Shown here: positions 34,619-45,169 of the stretch, one piece after another | Layout of the letters: each line of letters opens with the position of its first letter | Position numbering within the stretch: position 1 is the stretch's first letter | Origin: Echinarachnius parma | Lineage: Eukaryota; Echinodermata; Echinoidea; Clypeasteroida; Echinarachniidae | Reading direction: 5' to 3' | Length of the DNA stretch: 64,000 bases | Assembly (NCBI GenBank): GCA_037951105.1 | Contig: JBAMJV010008503.1 | Location: forward strand, 32,908-96,907 | The notes under the pieces: model-generated | The model's database searches: none | What the model was told of the DNA's origin: nothing | The model's input: only the letters and a program-made list of their open reading frames with translations | Made by a program: the position numbers and the translations under genes

Positions 34619-34792
34619 ATGTCTACTCTTTTCTTCGTCGTCGCAACCCTTATCATCGTCTTGTCGACGAGCTACCCGACTCTTTCGGCCCGCATTCTGA
34701 TAACGAGCGGGTCAAACTTCGGCAGTCACTTTTTGGTAATGTCGATGGTCGGCAAGGCGTTGTACGACCAGGGTCATACGATCACGGCGCTG
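34619..34792 (+). pseudogene. UGT first exon, copy B (truncated at the duplication junction)
   Basis: Encodes the first 58 codons of the UGT exon: signal peptide, SGSNFGSHF and GHTITAL. The exon then stops at CACGGCGCTG and continues directly into MITE-A sequence, and the frame ends a few codons later. The break point is the tandem-duplication junction, and copy D (43678) is the intact original of this copy. It carries an F-L-V in place of the F-S-V of copies A, C and D after the His. No splice donor remains, so it cannot act as a first exon. Confidence 0.9.
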
Positions 34793-35005
34793 AAACCAAT
34801 GAGATTTTAGAGAGCGCCCTTTTGACTTTTAACAGCTCTTTTTGAATGATAACAGGCTTTTTACTTAGTACATTTGTAATGTTGTATTCCTTTCGAGCAT
34901 GGTGGAGTTATAACTGTTAGTTTGTAATGTATTGGTGCAGGTTTTGGTTACTGAAATTCAGTTTGACCCAAACTGTACTCTCTTTACCAAAACTCAACTA
35001 TCCCT
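34793..35005 (+). mobile_element. MITE-A right half (duplicate of 25582-25794)
   Basis: Starts abruptly at AAACCAATGAG at the duplication junction and ends ACTCAACTATCCCT at TTAA (35006-35009), where MITE-B is inserted. Confidence 0.85.
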
Positions 35006-35009
35006 TTAA

Positions 35010-35397
35010 AGGGACTTAGTAACATTGTCCAAATCCTCAAAATAAAATTGTAATTCTAGCGGTTCCTTTATACCTTGTTGTATTCGTATTAACAATAAAA
35101 TCATGGGACAGCTTTCGGTTTTTCAAATTTCCCTTTCATTACAAAGATATGTATGATTGAAGTATTTAGATAAGAAAATCTCCGGGCGAGATTTTCATCC
35201 CTGTACAAAGTGAATGCAGTGAGTTGGTGAATATCACCCAATATCACTTTGCATTTTCGCTCATTACTTGGCCATACATTGTCCATTTGACCTGAAATTT
35301 TCACACAATACCCTGAGGACATATGAGATAACAACAGTATACATTGCATCAACCATTCATCAGTTTTTGTACATCTCAACAAAGTTACTAGATCCCT
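35010..35397 (+). mobile_element. MITE-B, intact copy (388 bp), unit-2-specific insertion
   Basis: Flanked by TTAA (35006-35009 and 35398-35401). Termini AGGGACTTAGTAAC and GTTACTAGATCCCT. The unit 1 counterpart is a single TTAA at 25795-25798. Only three differences from the copy at 41772 were seen over 388 bp, so both are young. Confidence 0.92.
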
Positions 35398-35471
35398 TTA
35401 ATGAAGTTTGAAATATTGTATATTGCTCTTAAATTTGACGGTAAGAGCAAACCTGGTTGTGATGGTGTTAA

Positions 35472-35975
35472 AGGGATAGTTGAGTTTTGTAATAGAGGGC
35501 GCTACACAAAATATTTGTTTGTGAGATAATCAAAACTGAGTGTCTAATTTGAAAGAGCATACAATTTTAATGACAGAATAAACTTTATTTGATCAAAATC
35601 GGTCCAGAAATGGCGGACAGATGTTTTTAAATAGTTGTTGATTATCTCTCTATCTAATCACTTTTCAACAAAACATCACATGCGCACTATTTTATTTAAA
35701 TGGTTGAAACCAATGAGTCACTCGATCAATCGAAAGCGTTCATCCCGCTGTAATGATCTGTTTTTATACTCTAATTATACAATCAACAATTACTCAATTA
35801 AACTAGTAATAAACAGTATTATAATCATTGAATATCAGTTTATCGAGGTAATCACCATCAGCAGCGGACCTCACGGATAATTTAACTCTCATGTCGGTTA
35901 AACGAATAAAATACGTTAGCTTGTTTCTTTGTTTGACATGGTTTTATAAATACACAATTTTCATAACTGTTGATT
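35472..35975 (+). mobile_element. MITE-A2, left part (duplicate of 25869-26370)
   Basis: Starts AGGGATAGTTGAG after TTAA (35468-35471) and is collinear with unit 1 through the A2-specific body. Confidence 0.65.
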
Positions 35976-36106
35976 TATTTATGATTAGGAATATGACTAT
36001 GAACCTTTCCCATTGAAACATACTGCATACGTAGCTGTGTGAAATGCGTTAAACTTTATACGAGATGAGACGAACACTCGTTATTGGTAATAAGCGGAGT
36101 AGAAAT

Positions 36107-36193
36107 ACCCTGAAATATCATTCTGATTGATCTACTGTCGTTAAAGTTATCGTTGCAGAAATTCCCGTTGTAATTAATTCTGGGGCATGTTGT
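36107..36193 (-). mobile_element. Foldback MITE-E remnant after deletion
   Basis: Only the outer ~87 bp of the right arm survive. The junction AGTAGAAAT|ACCCTGAAAT joins bases equivalent to unit 1 positions 26504 and 27148, removing 643 bp with 1-2 bp of microhomology. Confidence 0.8.
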
Positions 36194-36496
36194 AGTCATT
36201 CAACCTGCATAAAATGTTTATTGGTAAAATTATTAGTTTAAATTAATTGAGAAGACCTGCAATATTTCATGTTGATGCAAAACACCTAGAAATTGTAATC
36301 TCGGCCTTACCCTGCATGTATACAGCAATTTGCGTTTTATATGTTGCATATTCGTGCCATAGAACTTAAATTATCATAATACTTATACAACGCTCATGTC
36401 TAATTGATGTACTTCTCTCTCCTATTGCCAGTTCTCATTTCCCTTCTATTTCTTTCTCCTCTTCATTCCTTCTGCCTATTCCCCTTTCCCTCTTAA

Positions 36497-36654
36497 AGGT
36501 AGTTCAGATTCGTCAAATGAGATGCGCGGCGCCATCTTGCATACGCGTTGCGCACGGTGCGTAATGCACGTTAGCTCAGTGTCATGCAGTGCGCGCAAAC
36601 TAACCCAGTTCAAAATGGCGACCCGCTATGTAGCATCCCCACGCTTGATGCCCT
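36497..36654. mobile_element. MITE-C (158 bp), GC-rich, unit-2-specific insertion
   Basis: Flanked by TTAA (36493-36496; 36655-36658); unit 1 has one TTAA at 27536-27539. Starts AGGTAGTTCAG and ends TTGATGCCCT. Terminal complementarity is only a few bases. CpG-rich body with GCGCGGCGCC and ACGCGTTGCGCACGGTGCG. No other copy was noticed in the window. Confidence 0.85.
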
Positions 36655-38017
36655 TTAATCTCTTCTACCTTTTCCTTATCTCGCTCTCCACTTGCATTTT
36701 TTTAATGTTCATACTGTGACATATATTCTTTGACAATGTATGTATGTAAATGCTTTTGTCATGTAACGTTGATAATTAGACGTTGTTTTATTATATAAAC
36801 TATCAATTGTTATTCATTTTGATATTGTGAACCCGAAATAATTTTCTATTGAGTTGGACCAATAAAATATATAAATAAATAAAATAATAATAACCAATAC
36901 AATGTGGTTTGTGAGAACCGCTGGATCGAGTTCCAAGTCAGTTTGAAGGATTTTTAAAGGTAAAGGCCAGTTTTGGAAACGCCCCCTCTCAAAAAAATGA
37001 AATGGAACTATGGAAGCTCTTATTACCAATAATGTGAAAGAATATGTTTGTACTAATATAGGATCATAGGATCATAGGCCAAGAAACCGCCTACTCATTG
37101 ATATATTGGCAAAATTATAAATTGATCTAGGGCCGGATAGATATCACCAACGCGGAATCGCTCATTCGCTACGTGTATTACGACCACGAGGTGTACACGA
37201 GATGTCGCGCTATACGGGCTTGTCCCTAGCTTGTCGATATCTCCCCCAGCGCTAGCGGCGCTGACAGGTCTGAACGGGCGGTGAATTTATGAATTTCACA
37301 GGCGGATATTGGATTCCTTCCGATATTTCTGTATTTAACGATGCTTAGGTTCGGATTTTACCACACAAGCCCTATTTCAATACATATTCAACAATATTGA
37401 TCAATATAGATGTATTTGGCTACTTTCCCGAAACTGGACTTGGGCTTTAACAATGATACTAGATTCTTTCAAGAAAGCAATTCTAGAAGGTAGAATACAT
37501 CCTAGATTTCAGAGTATATAACATTATATTTGTTCTCTTACCTTTCACTCCACCCTCACTAGTCCCTGTGTCTGGATCCCGTGCCTGGATTATGATAACT
37601 TGATCATTTCGGCGATGATGCTTATTACAGAAAATGTGTCATTTACACAGCAAAACAAAAGTTCTTTAACATAGTTCGCAGTTAATTTGCCACAATTTTG
37701 CATGAAATATATTTATTTAAAAAACAAATATCGAGAATGAATACAAGATGAGGTATATTTATCGAACGTTCCACGCGGGTATGGGGTGAACACACTAGCT
37801 ACGAGCAACTTTTGTATAGCTCATCAATGAGGATGCAAAGGAAGAACTACTCAACTCGAACAGCGAATGAAAGCGAATGTACCATGACATTACGAAGAAA
37901 CAAATCATAACCAAATTGATATCAATACAGTTTGGGACGATGTTTTTTTTGTATTATTCAAAACCACTTGGTGTGATAAAAAAGGGAACGCAACTCATTT
38001 CCGCATATACATATTGA

Positions 38018-38264
38018 CCAATCACAGTCTTCTGTACTTCGGAACAATGAACTATTCAGCTCTGGTATGAGACACAGTGAAATTTCTCTTTGCCAAACCG
38101 TGTCATTGAAACTCAATTTCGCAAACAAAACAGTGACATATTTATAGCGCTTTCGTGACAAAACAAGTCAACTAGTCATAGTATACATGGTATACATGTG
38201 TACTTCGACTTCGCCCATGTTCGCTTCATCTGGGTAGTAATAATATACCTGGAAACACGCAAAG
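38018..38264 (+). promoter_or_regulatory. Putative promoter of UGT exon C
   Basis: CCAAT box at 38018-38022, CTTCGGAACAA and TATTTATAG about 118 bp before the ATG; essentially identical to the copy A upstream region. Confidence 0.5.
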
Positions 38265-39122
38265 ATGTCTACTCTTTTCTTCGTCGTCGCAACCCTTATC
38301 CTCGTCTTGTCGACGAGCTACCCGACTCTTTCGGCCCGCATTCTGATAACGAGCGGGTCGAACTTCGGCAGTCACTTTTCGGTAATGTCGATGGTCGGCA
38401 AGGCGTTGTACGACCAGGGTCATACGATCACGGCGCTGGTTAGCAGCGCGCACGAGCACAAAGCCAACGCGGATGATCCTAAATACGCGCACCTCACGTT
38501 CGACGTCTTTGTCGCTACCGAGGCACAGGCAACACGGGACTGGCCGGACCTCTACGCCAAGTATGTCATCAAGAAAAGGTCTTCCGCCTTCGGGTTTCTC
38601 ACCAACTGGCTACCACCTGGCGAGCTGCTTAATATGGCTGGCGAGTGCGGGGACATGTTAGTTCACTTCCACGTCAATGTGCCTCTCGCGTATGATCTCT
38701 TCATCGTAGATGCACACAGCGCCTGCTCTGTGTTCCTAGCGGGCCACCTCGGCATCCCCTACGTCCTGCTGGTGCCGAGCGGCATCAAGCCGTCGATCGC
38801 TCGTCGTCATGGCATCTCGGACACGTCCGCGTACTACCCCGAGATGAGCACGGGTCTGTCGTATCGCATGACCTTCCTCCAGCGCGTTTCCAACTTGCTC
38901 ACGGGTCTCCACGACGATGTGGCCGTCTTCTTCGCGTACGATGTCATGGGGTTTGTTTACAGCATCAGATACAGCGTGAATGTCTCCGTCAGAAGCCTCG
39001 TGCCCAGCGCTCAACTCATCCTCATCAATAGCGACTTCTCCGTCGACTTCCCATTTCCTATTCTGCCCAATGTCATCACGGTCGGCGGGCTGACAACGAA
39101 ACCTTCTGTAGCTTTAAGCAAG
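38265..39122 (+). CDS. UDP-glycosyltransferase first exon, copy C (N-terminal acceptor-binding half)
   Basis: 858 nt, 286 codons, phase 0, with donor AAG|GTATGT. Residues 1-24 are a signal peptide (hydrophobic core VVATLILVL, then LSA), followed by RILITSGSNFGSHF. His37 matches the catalytic base of GT1 enzymes and Asp149 in YDLFIVDAH its charge-relay partner. GHTITAL and PYVLLVPSGIKPS are further family blocks, and the exon ends ITVGGLTTKPSVALSK. In the family this half binds the lipophilic acceptor in the ER lumen; the UDP-sugar-binding half, with its HGG...DQ signature, is absent and must come from later exons. Human UGT1A1 coding exon 1 is likewise ~288 codons in phase 0. Unusual: Ala153 where copies A, B-type D and E have Pro (xPCS). 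Codons are GC-rich compared with the AT-rich flanks. Confidence 0.88.
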
Positions 39123-39418
39123 GTATGTCTTTATTATCATAATTGTTATTATTACGTTATACAAAACAAAGTTTGAACAATAATTTAAATGGTAAGACAA
39201 GATAACTGACTGCATCAAAGCTCCAACGCTCTACCAACTCCTCACTTTTGTTGGGTGTCCCAAATAAGGTATCATTAAAATATATGATGGTAATTGTTGA
39301 AATGGAAGCAATATTTCAAATTCGTTTTCTCTCGATGACTTTTGAAAACGTTTATTACAAAGCACCAATGTCTTTTCAAATGAAGCAAGAAATGAATGAA
39401 AACAAAAACGAAGGGCAT

Positions 39419-39490
39419 GTTGGCTCGTTGGCAGAGCGTCCGCCTCTTGACCACGAGGCTGTGGATTCAAACCTCTGCAACCGGGTCGCA
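39419..39490 (+). repeat. tRNA-derived SINE head (duplicate of 30238-30310)
   Basis: Same A- and B-box-like elements (TGGCAGAGCGT; GGATTCAAACC), 297 bp after the exon C donor. Confidence 0.6.
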
Positions 39491-39983
39491 ATATAATATT
39501 TTGGGGTTCAGATTGTTTTTTAAAAATCTAACCATAACCCCAACTCTCACCATTATCGTAGCCCTATACCCTCATACACACAAACAGACTAGTTTTTAAT
39601 AATTGCTACCACATATCATGTCCCGCAAATAATATACTAAAGTATAGGGTACTTTGGGGTAAGAAATCAATTCATGGCATTTATTAATACACGTGCAACA
39701 CTCTAAAAATCCAAGATGGCTGTCCCTAACTTGCATATTCATGAATGTTATTATTTCTCTGAGCTTCCAAAAATCGTTAAAACGTTTCAAAGTTGAATCA
39801 GGGTTAAGATTGGTTAATATGAATGAAATATATTTAAAATTAGTTGCGCGGGATTTTGACAACCGTGGAAAATGCATATATTTAGCATAATTATGATTTA
39901 AATACTAAAAATTGCCTATGGCATAAAAGCGAGTCTATCCTGACTGGGGAAGGCTAACCAAACAATGTGTACTTCCTAGCAGT

Positions 39984-40395
39984 CACACCGCCAAACCGAA
40001 TCCAAACCGACACGAGACCGAATAATTCGGGGACGTTCGGGGTGCTAGCGGGTTGGTGTCGATGTCGTATCGGAATTGTCGGTCTCTTGTCGGGGTCCAG
40101 TTCGGACTCCAAATTTGTCGGAGTGGGTGCTTTTGAGCGTGCTCGAAAGAACCCACTCGGACAAATTATCGGGGTGCTTGCGGGGACGTCTCGGCGTCGT
40201 GTCGGGGATGGTTCGGGGAATGCGGCGAGGATTCGGAGTGGATTCCATCTGGTGTCGGGGTGAAAATTAGGGCTGGGTTCGGTTCTGATGCCATTTGGAT
40301 TCGGCCGAACTGACACCGCAAGAAAAAAAAAAGAAAATGTTCTACCCGAATGATGCCCGCAACTCACCGATACCAAACCGAATCAAGACCGAATA
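39984..40395 (+). repeat. GC-rich CGG/CCGAA repeat (unit 2 copy)
   Basis: Collinear with 30810-31215 but with a 10 bp addition ACGTTCGGGG near 40033 and scattered substitutions. Confidence 0.6.
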
Positions 40396-40661
40396 GCCCT
40401 CGAGCGATGCGATATTTACCCACTTGAGCACATCCGGTATTTGGAAGAGGGTCGATATTTTGGGCATATGTACCTATAATTTAGTGTTGGAAAAAATATA
40501 TCCTCTATTGCTTTGAGCTATTCTATGAATATAATTCTAGTCAAGAAATTTGTTTAGACAATAACTAAAAGCAATAATATGTATCAATCCACAAACTTTC
40601 GGCAACAGCGTATGTTTATTTGTAAGTGGCATGTTAGAGAGTCGATAATTGTGGGGGTGAC

Positions 40662-40770
40662 TCCCCCCCCCCCCCCGACACCCCGTCGCCCCTGCTACCC
40701 CTTCCCCATATTATATCGTGGATTATTTTGTCTGATTTGCATTTGCTATAATTTCCCCCCCCCCCCCCTT
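40662..40770. repeat. Two polyC tracts (unit 2 copy)
   Basis: C runs at ~40663-40677 and 40754-40769, lengths changed relative to unit 1. Confidence 0.85.
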
Positions 40771-40794
40771 GCAACACCTTCACCCATATTATGT

Positions 40795-41098
40795 GATCTG
40801 ATATGTCCACTGATCAGCTGATATGAATTATGTGTGAACATTCCGCGGTAATGACATGCCATGTGACCGAGTAATGTGCGAATTGCAACTTGCAATTCCC
40901 CTACTCAAAACACCAACGTCATTCACAGTTGGAATTCTCCAAAAGAGACTTTGGAAATTTAAACACTTCAATAATACATATTTGCATAACAACTTAGGCG
41001 TTTTGAAAACCAAAACCTGTTCTTAAATTGGTGATATGAATACAACGAGGTATGTGAGAAACACTCGGAAGTTTCTGGACAATGTTACTAGATCCTTT
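40795..41098 (-). mobile_element. Decayed MITE-B (unit 2 copy)
   Basis: Duplicate of 31615-31919. It ends at an intact TTAA (41099-41102) that carries no insertion here. Confidence 0.55.
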
Positions 41099-41285
41099 TT
41101 AAGTAATTTATGAGTCTGGAAGTTAAGTAGACACAAGCAAAAACATATACAAGCACTATGCAGATCAAACATTACTGCTATTTAATGACCAGTCTTGTTT
41201 ATTTCTATCATTATAATATTACATTCAAACATATAAAGAAACTGACCAGAAATATAACGTGATTAAAAGAGACCAAAGAAAATGA

Positions 41286-41358
41286 GATTCCAACGGGATT
41301 TGAACCCGAGACCTACGGATTGCTAGACAGGTGCTCTTACCGACTGAGCTATAGAAAC
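41286..41358 (-). tRNA. tRNA-Ala(AGC)-like sequence, probably SINE-derived (unit 2)
   Basis: Duplicate of 32659-32731 with a T-loop substitution (TTCAAAT instead of TTCGAAT), which weakens the B box. Confidence 0.4.
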
Positions 41359-41575
41359 CCCTAGTACGGCGCTCGTTCCTGAAACCCCTTAATTGTCATT
41401 GCTCGAGTGGTCAGAAGCTATTATAAACCTGACATAAACCCGAAGGATATAAATCAACTTGGGGATATATGCGAGGGATCACCGAAGTGATGCAGCCTTT
41501 TTTGAATAATTAATTCAAACATATAAAGAAACTGACCAGAAATATAGTGTGATTAAAAGAGAGCAAAGAAAATGG

Positions 41576-41648
41576 GATTCCAACGGGATTCGAATCCGAT
41601 ACCTCTGGATTGCTAGACCGGTGCTCTTACCGACTGAGCTATAGAAAA
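41576..41648 (-). tRNA. tRNA-Ala(AGC)-like sequence, probably SINE-derived (unit 2, second copy)
   Basis: Duplicate of 32949-33021 with one change in the T-stem (CGGATTCGAATCCCG on the minus strand). Confidence 0.4.
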
Positions 41649-41771
41649 CCCTAGTACGGCGCTCGTCCGTAATTATAATATTCAGTGAAATATTCCATAA
41701 TTTCACTTTCAAAATAAGCAACACATATAACCAGCTCCCTCCAGGTGCAATAAATATGTTGTTTCATTTAA

Positions 41772-42159
41772 AGGGACTTAGTAACATTGTCCAAATCCTC
41801 AAAATAAAATTGTATTTCTAGCGGTTCCTTTATACCTTGTTGTATTCGTATTAACAATAAAATCATGGGACAGCTTTCGGTTTTTCAAATTTCCCTTTCA
41901 TTACAAAGATATGTATGATTGAAGTATTTAGATAAGAAAATCTCCGGGCGAGATTTTCATCCCTGTACAAAGTGAATGCAGTGAGTTGGTGAATATCACC
42001 CAATATCACTTTGCATTTTCGCTCATTACTTGGCCATACATTGTCCATTTGACCTGAAATTTTCACACAATACCCTGAGAACATATGAGATAACAACAGT
42101 ATACATTGCATCAACCATTCATCAGTTTTTGCACATCTCAACAAAGTTACTAGATCCCT
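41772..42159 (+). mobile_element. MITE-B, intact copy (388 bp), second unit-2-specific insertion
   Basis: Flanked by TTAA (41768-41771; 42160-42163); unit 1 has one TTAA at 33141-33144 with matching flanks (GTTGTTTCA and GTTCAGGATTACTTC). Same length as, and only three visible differences from, 35010-35397. Confidence 0.92.
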
Positions 42160-42359
42160 TTAAGTTCAGGATTACTTCATCCTGTACTTTGACAAAGAAA
42201 ATAATTATAATGAAACATACTAGAACATGAAACTGATATCGGGGCTTGAATTGAATTGAATAGAGTTAAATAACTAAACAAAGATAATCGCATCAATCTG
42301 TTTAAAGGGATCAAGCTGCTTTGTAGACATGTGCAAAAACTGTCAAACCGTTGATTAAT

Positions 42360-42885
42360 ATGTATTTCTGTGATCTGATGTTTGAAAATGATATGGTAAA
42401 TGAATGTCATATGACCGAGTAACGAGCGAAAATGCTAATCGAAATTATTCGCTCACTCAATGCACCGACTTTGCACAAAGTTATTATTATACAGTAGATA
42501 CTTGTATATCCGAACACTTCAATCAGAAGAGCATTCAACCAAAAGGCGCTAAATCCACTTTTTCAATTTCCGAGGAAAAGATGTTTCTTTGTCCCACTTT
42601 GTACACGTGTGCCTTTGGGAATATGAAAATTGAACTTTCTATATTTTGATGTTGAGTGAGTTATTTGTCGTAAAATGTGGATTCCTAGATAGCTACGTAG
42701 ATAATACATGTAGATATATCGTTAACTCAATTTTTATGGAAAGTGGATTTAGCGCCTTTTGGAAGTGAGCTCTTCATATCTTAAACAATGGAAGAGAAAA
42801 TTTGGAAAACCGAAAGCTGTTTCATGCTTCTATTAGTACTACGAATACAATAAGGTGGGTGGAAACCGCTAGAATTCCAAGTAAG
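42360..42885 (-). mobile_element. MITE-B remnant hosting MITE-D (unit 2 copy)
   Basis: Duplicate of 33365-33905. Nested MITE-D at 42526-42775 is again 250 bp with GAAGAGC/GCTCTTC ends. Confidence 0.6.
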
Positions 42886-43439
42886 AAAGCAATTATAGAA
42901 AGTAAAGTACATCCTAGATTGAAGAGTCAATCAAATCATTTATTTATAACATTATAACATTTTTCCTCTTACCTTTCATACGGTAGCTTGTAGATACGCG
43001 GAGCGAGTATTTGTATAATCCACCATCTCTAGTCTCTGTGTCTGGATCCCTTTGTCTGGATTATGATAACTTGATAACTTTTTTTAATTTTTTGTATCGA
43101 GAATGAATACAAGATGACTAGATGAGGAATATTTATCGAACAGGTTCCATGCGGTTATGGGGTGAACACATTAGCTACGCGCTACTTTTGAATCGCTCAC
43201 CCATGAGGATGCCGAAAGCAAGACGAATCAACTCGAATGAAAACGAATGAACCATGCAGCTCATGACATTAATACAAAAATAAAATAAGATCGTACCATA
43301 AACACATCTATGCAGTTTGGCATGATGGTTTTGTTATATTAGAATACATTTTGTATTCAAAACCACTAGGTGTGACGAAAAGGAGAGAACGGAACTGCTT
43401 TGCGCATGCCTAATACCGTAAATACCATGTACATGTTCA

Positions 43440-43677
43440 CCAATCACAGTCTTATGAACTTCGGAACAACCTACACTTCAGTTTTGGTGTGAGACTCAGT
43501 TAAATTCCTCTCTGCCAAACAGTGTCATTAAAACTAAATTTTGCATACAATAAAGTGACAGATTTATCGCGCTTTCGTGACAACACAAGCCAACAAGTCA
43601 TGGTATACATGTGGGCGTCGACTTCGTCCATGTTCGTTTCGTCTGCGTAGTAATAATAGACCTGGAAACACGCAAAG
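43440..43677 (+). promoter_or_regulatory. Putative promoter of UGT exon D
   Basis: CCAAT box at 43440-43444, CTTCGGAACAA and GTGACAGATTTATCGCGC correspond to the boxes of copies A and C. The TATA-like box is altered to ATTTATCG, so strength may differ. Confidence 0.45.
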
Positions 43678-44535
43678 ATGTCTACTCTTTTCTTCGTCGT
43701 CGCAACCCTTATCCTCGTCTTGTCGACGAGCTACCCGACTCTTTCGGCCCGCATTCTGATAACGAGCGGGTCAAACTTCGGCAGTCACTTTTCGGTAATG
43801 TCGATGGTCGGCAAGGCGTTGTACGACCAGGGTCATACGATCACGGCGCTGGTTAGCGGCGCGCACGAGCACAAGGCCAACGCGGACGATCCCAAATACG
43901 CGCACCTCACGTTCGACATCTTTGTCGCCACCGAGGCAAAGGCAACACGGGACTGGCCTGACCTCTACGCCAAGTATGTCATCAAGAAAAGGTCTTCCGC
44001 CTTCGGGTCTCTCACCAACTGGCTACCACCTGGCGAGCTTCTTAAGATGGCTGGCGATTGCTGGGACATGTTGGCTCACTTCCACGACAATGTGCCTCTC
44101 GCGTATGATCTTTTCATCGTCGATGCACACAGCCCCTGCTCTGTGTTCCTAGCGGCCCACCTCGGCATCCCCTACGTCCTGCTGGTGCCGAGCGGCATTA
44201 AACCTTCTATCGCTCGTCGTCATGGCATCTCGGACACGTCCACGTACTACCCCGAGATGAGCACGGGCCTGTCGTATCGCATGACTTTCCTCCAGCGCGT
44301 CTCCAACTTCCTCACGGGTCTCAACGACGATGTGACCGTCTTCTTCGTGTACGATGTCATGGGATTTGTTTACAGCTTCAGATACAAGGTGAATGTCTCC
44401 GTCAGAAGCCTCGTGCCCAGCGCTCAACTCATCCTCATCAATAGCGACTTCGCCGTCGACTTCCCATTTCCCATTCTGCCAAATGTCATCACTGTCGGCG
44501 GGCTGACAACAAAACCGAGTGTAGCTTTAAGCAAG
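43678..44535 (+). CDS. UDP-glycosyltransferase first exon, copy D (N-terminal acceptor-binding half)
   Basis: 858 nt, 286 codons, phase 0, donor AAG|GTATGT. Signal peptide residues 1-24; His37 in SGSNFGSHF; Asp149 in YDLFIVDAHSPCS (Pro retained, unlike copy C). It differs from copy C at scattered residues (for example SGAHEH, EAKATRDW, WDMLAHFHDNVP, FSFRYKVNV), concentrated in the region that in the family lines the acceptor pocket, so acceptor preference may differ. It is the intact parent of truncated copy B. The 3' flank resembles that of A and C (the SINE and other blocks), showing an older duplication before the 9 kb one. Shared downstream exons were not found before 64 kb. Confidence 0.88.
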
Positions 44536-44879
44536 GTATGTCGTTAGTAGCTTTAAGTTAGGTATGACGTTATTATTATTACGTTAAACACAACGAAGTA
44601 TTACCAATAATTTAAACCTAAGTCAATTTATAATACTGCACCAATATTTAGAACATGTACTTTTGGACTAAGGCTCCGACGTTCTACCAACTGCCATATT
44701 TTGTCGGTTTCCATAACAACTGTCATAATTTCATCAGGCATCTTTAAACCAAATGATGGTTTTATTTAAAAGGCTATATCAACATTTTAAACTCATTTTT
44801 TCTCAATGACTTTTGAAAACGTATAAGTAGAATACATGACTCATTTGAAACAAGTGAAACTAGGAGGTGAAAGCCTTTA

Positions 44880-45075
44880 TGTGAAAGATTTATTCAATGC
44901 CCATGAGCCGCTTGGAAGGAATACTCCCCAGGGAGTGGAGATGGTGCACGCAATGTGTGCTGGTTTGCATTGTATCATATGACGGGGTAATAATATCATT
45001 GTAAAGCGCTTAGAGATGATTATCAATCATATTAGGCGCTATATATATCGAGTATATTATTATTATTATTAATGA
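44880..45075 (+). mobile_element. SINE with L2-like 3' tail
   Basis: Body with ACTCCCCAGGGAGTGGAGAT and GCATTGTATCATATGACGGG, followed by a tail (ATTGTAAAGCGCTTAGAGA, then GGCGCTATATATATCGAGTA and TTATTATT) matching the 3' end typical of L2-type LINEs. Such tails let a SINE use an L2 reverse transcriptase. It inserted after copy D's flank diverged, since it is absent from the flanks of A and C. Confidence 0.65.
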
Positions 45076-45092
45076 GAAAATCAATAGTTACA

Positions 45093-45165
45093 ATTATCTC
45101 TTTGGTAGAGTGTCCACCTCTTGACCATGAGACTGCCGATTCAAACCTCTGCAGCTGGGGCGAGA
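45093..45165 (+). repeat. tRNA-derived SINE head (third relative)
   Basis: Diverged relative of 30238-30310 (TTTGGTAGAGTGTCC; CGATTCAAACC), in the same relative place downstream of UGT exon D. Confidence 0.5.
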
Positions 45166-45169
45166 TTGT

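Larger units (their letters stand above)
25582..34792 (+). repeat. ~9 kb tandem duplication, unit 1
   Basis: Collinear with unit 2 (34793-43851) at very high identity, apart from four TTAA insertions, one 643 bp deletion and small indels. It contains UGT exon copies A and B. The 3' limit lies inside UGT exon B, where CACGGCGCTG of the exon is joined to AAACCAATGAG of MITE-A with a shared TG. Confidence 0.9.
34793..43851 (+). repeat. ~9 kb tandem duplication, unit 2
   Basis: Second copy of 25582-34792. It lacks the MITE-A insertion of unit 1 and 643 bp of foldback MITE-E. It gained MITE-B twice (35010, 41772) and MITE-C once (36497). It contains UGT copy C and runs into copy D. Confidence 0.9.
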
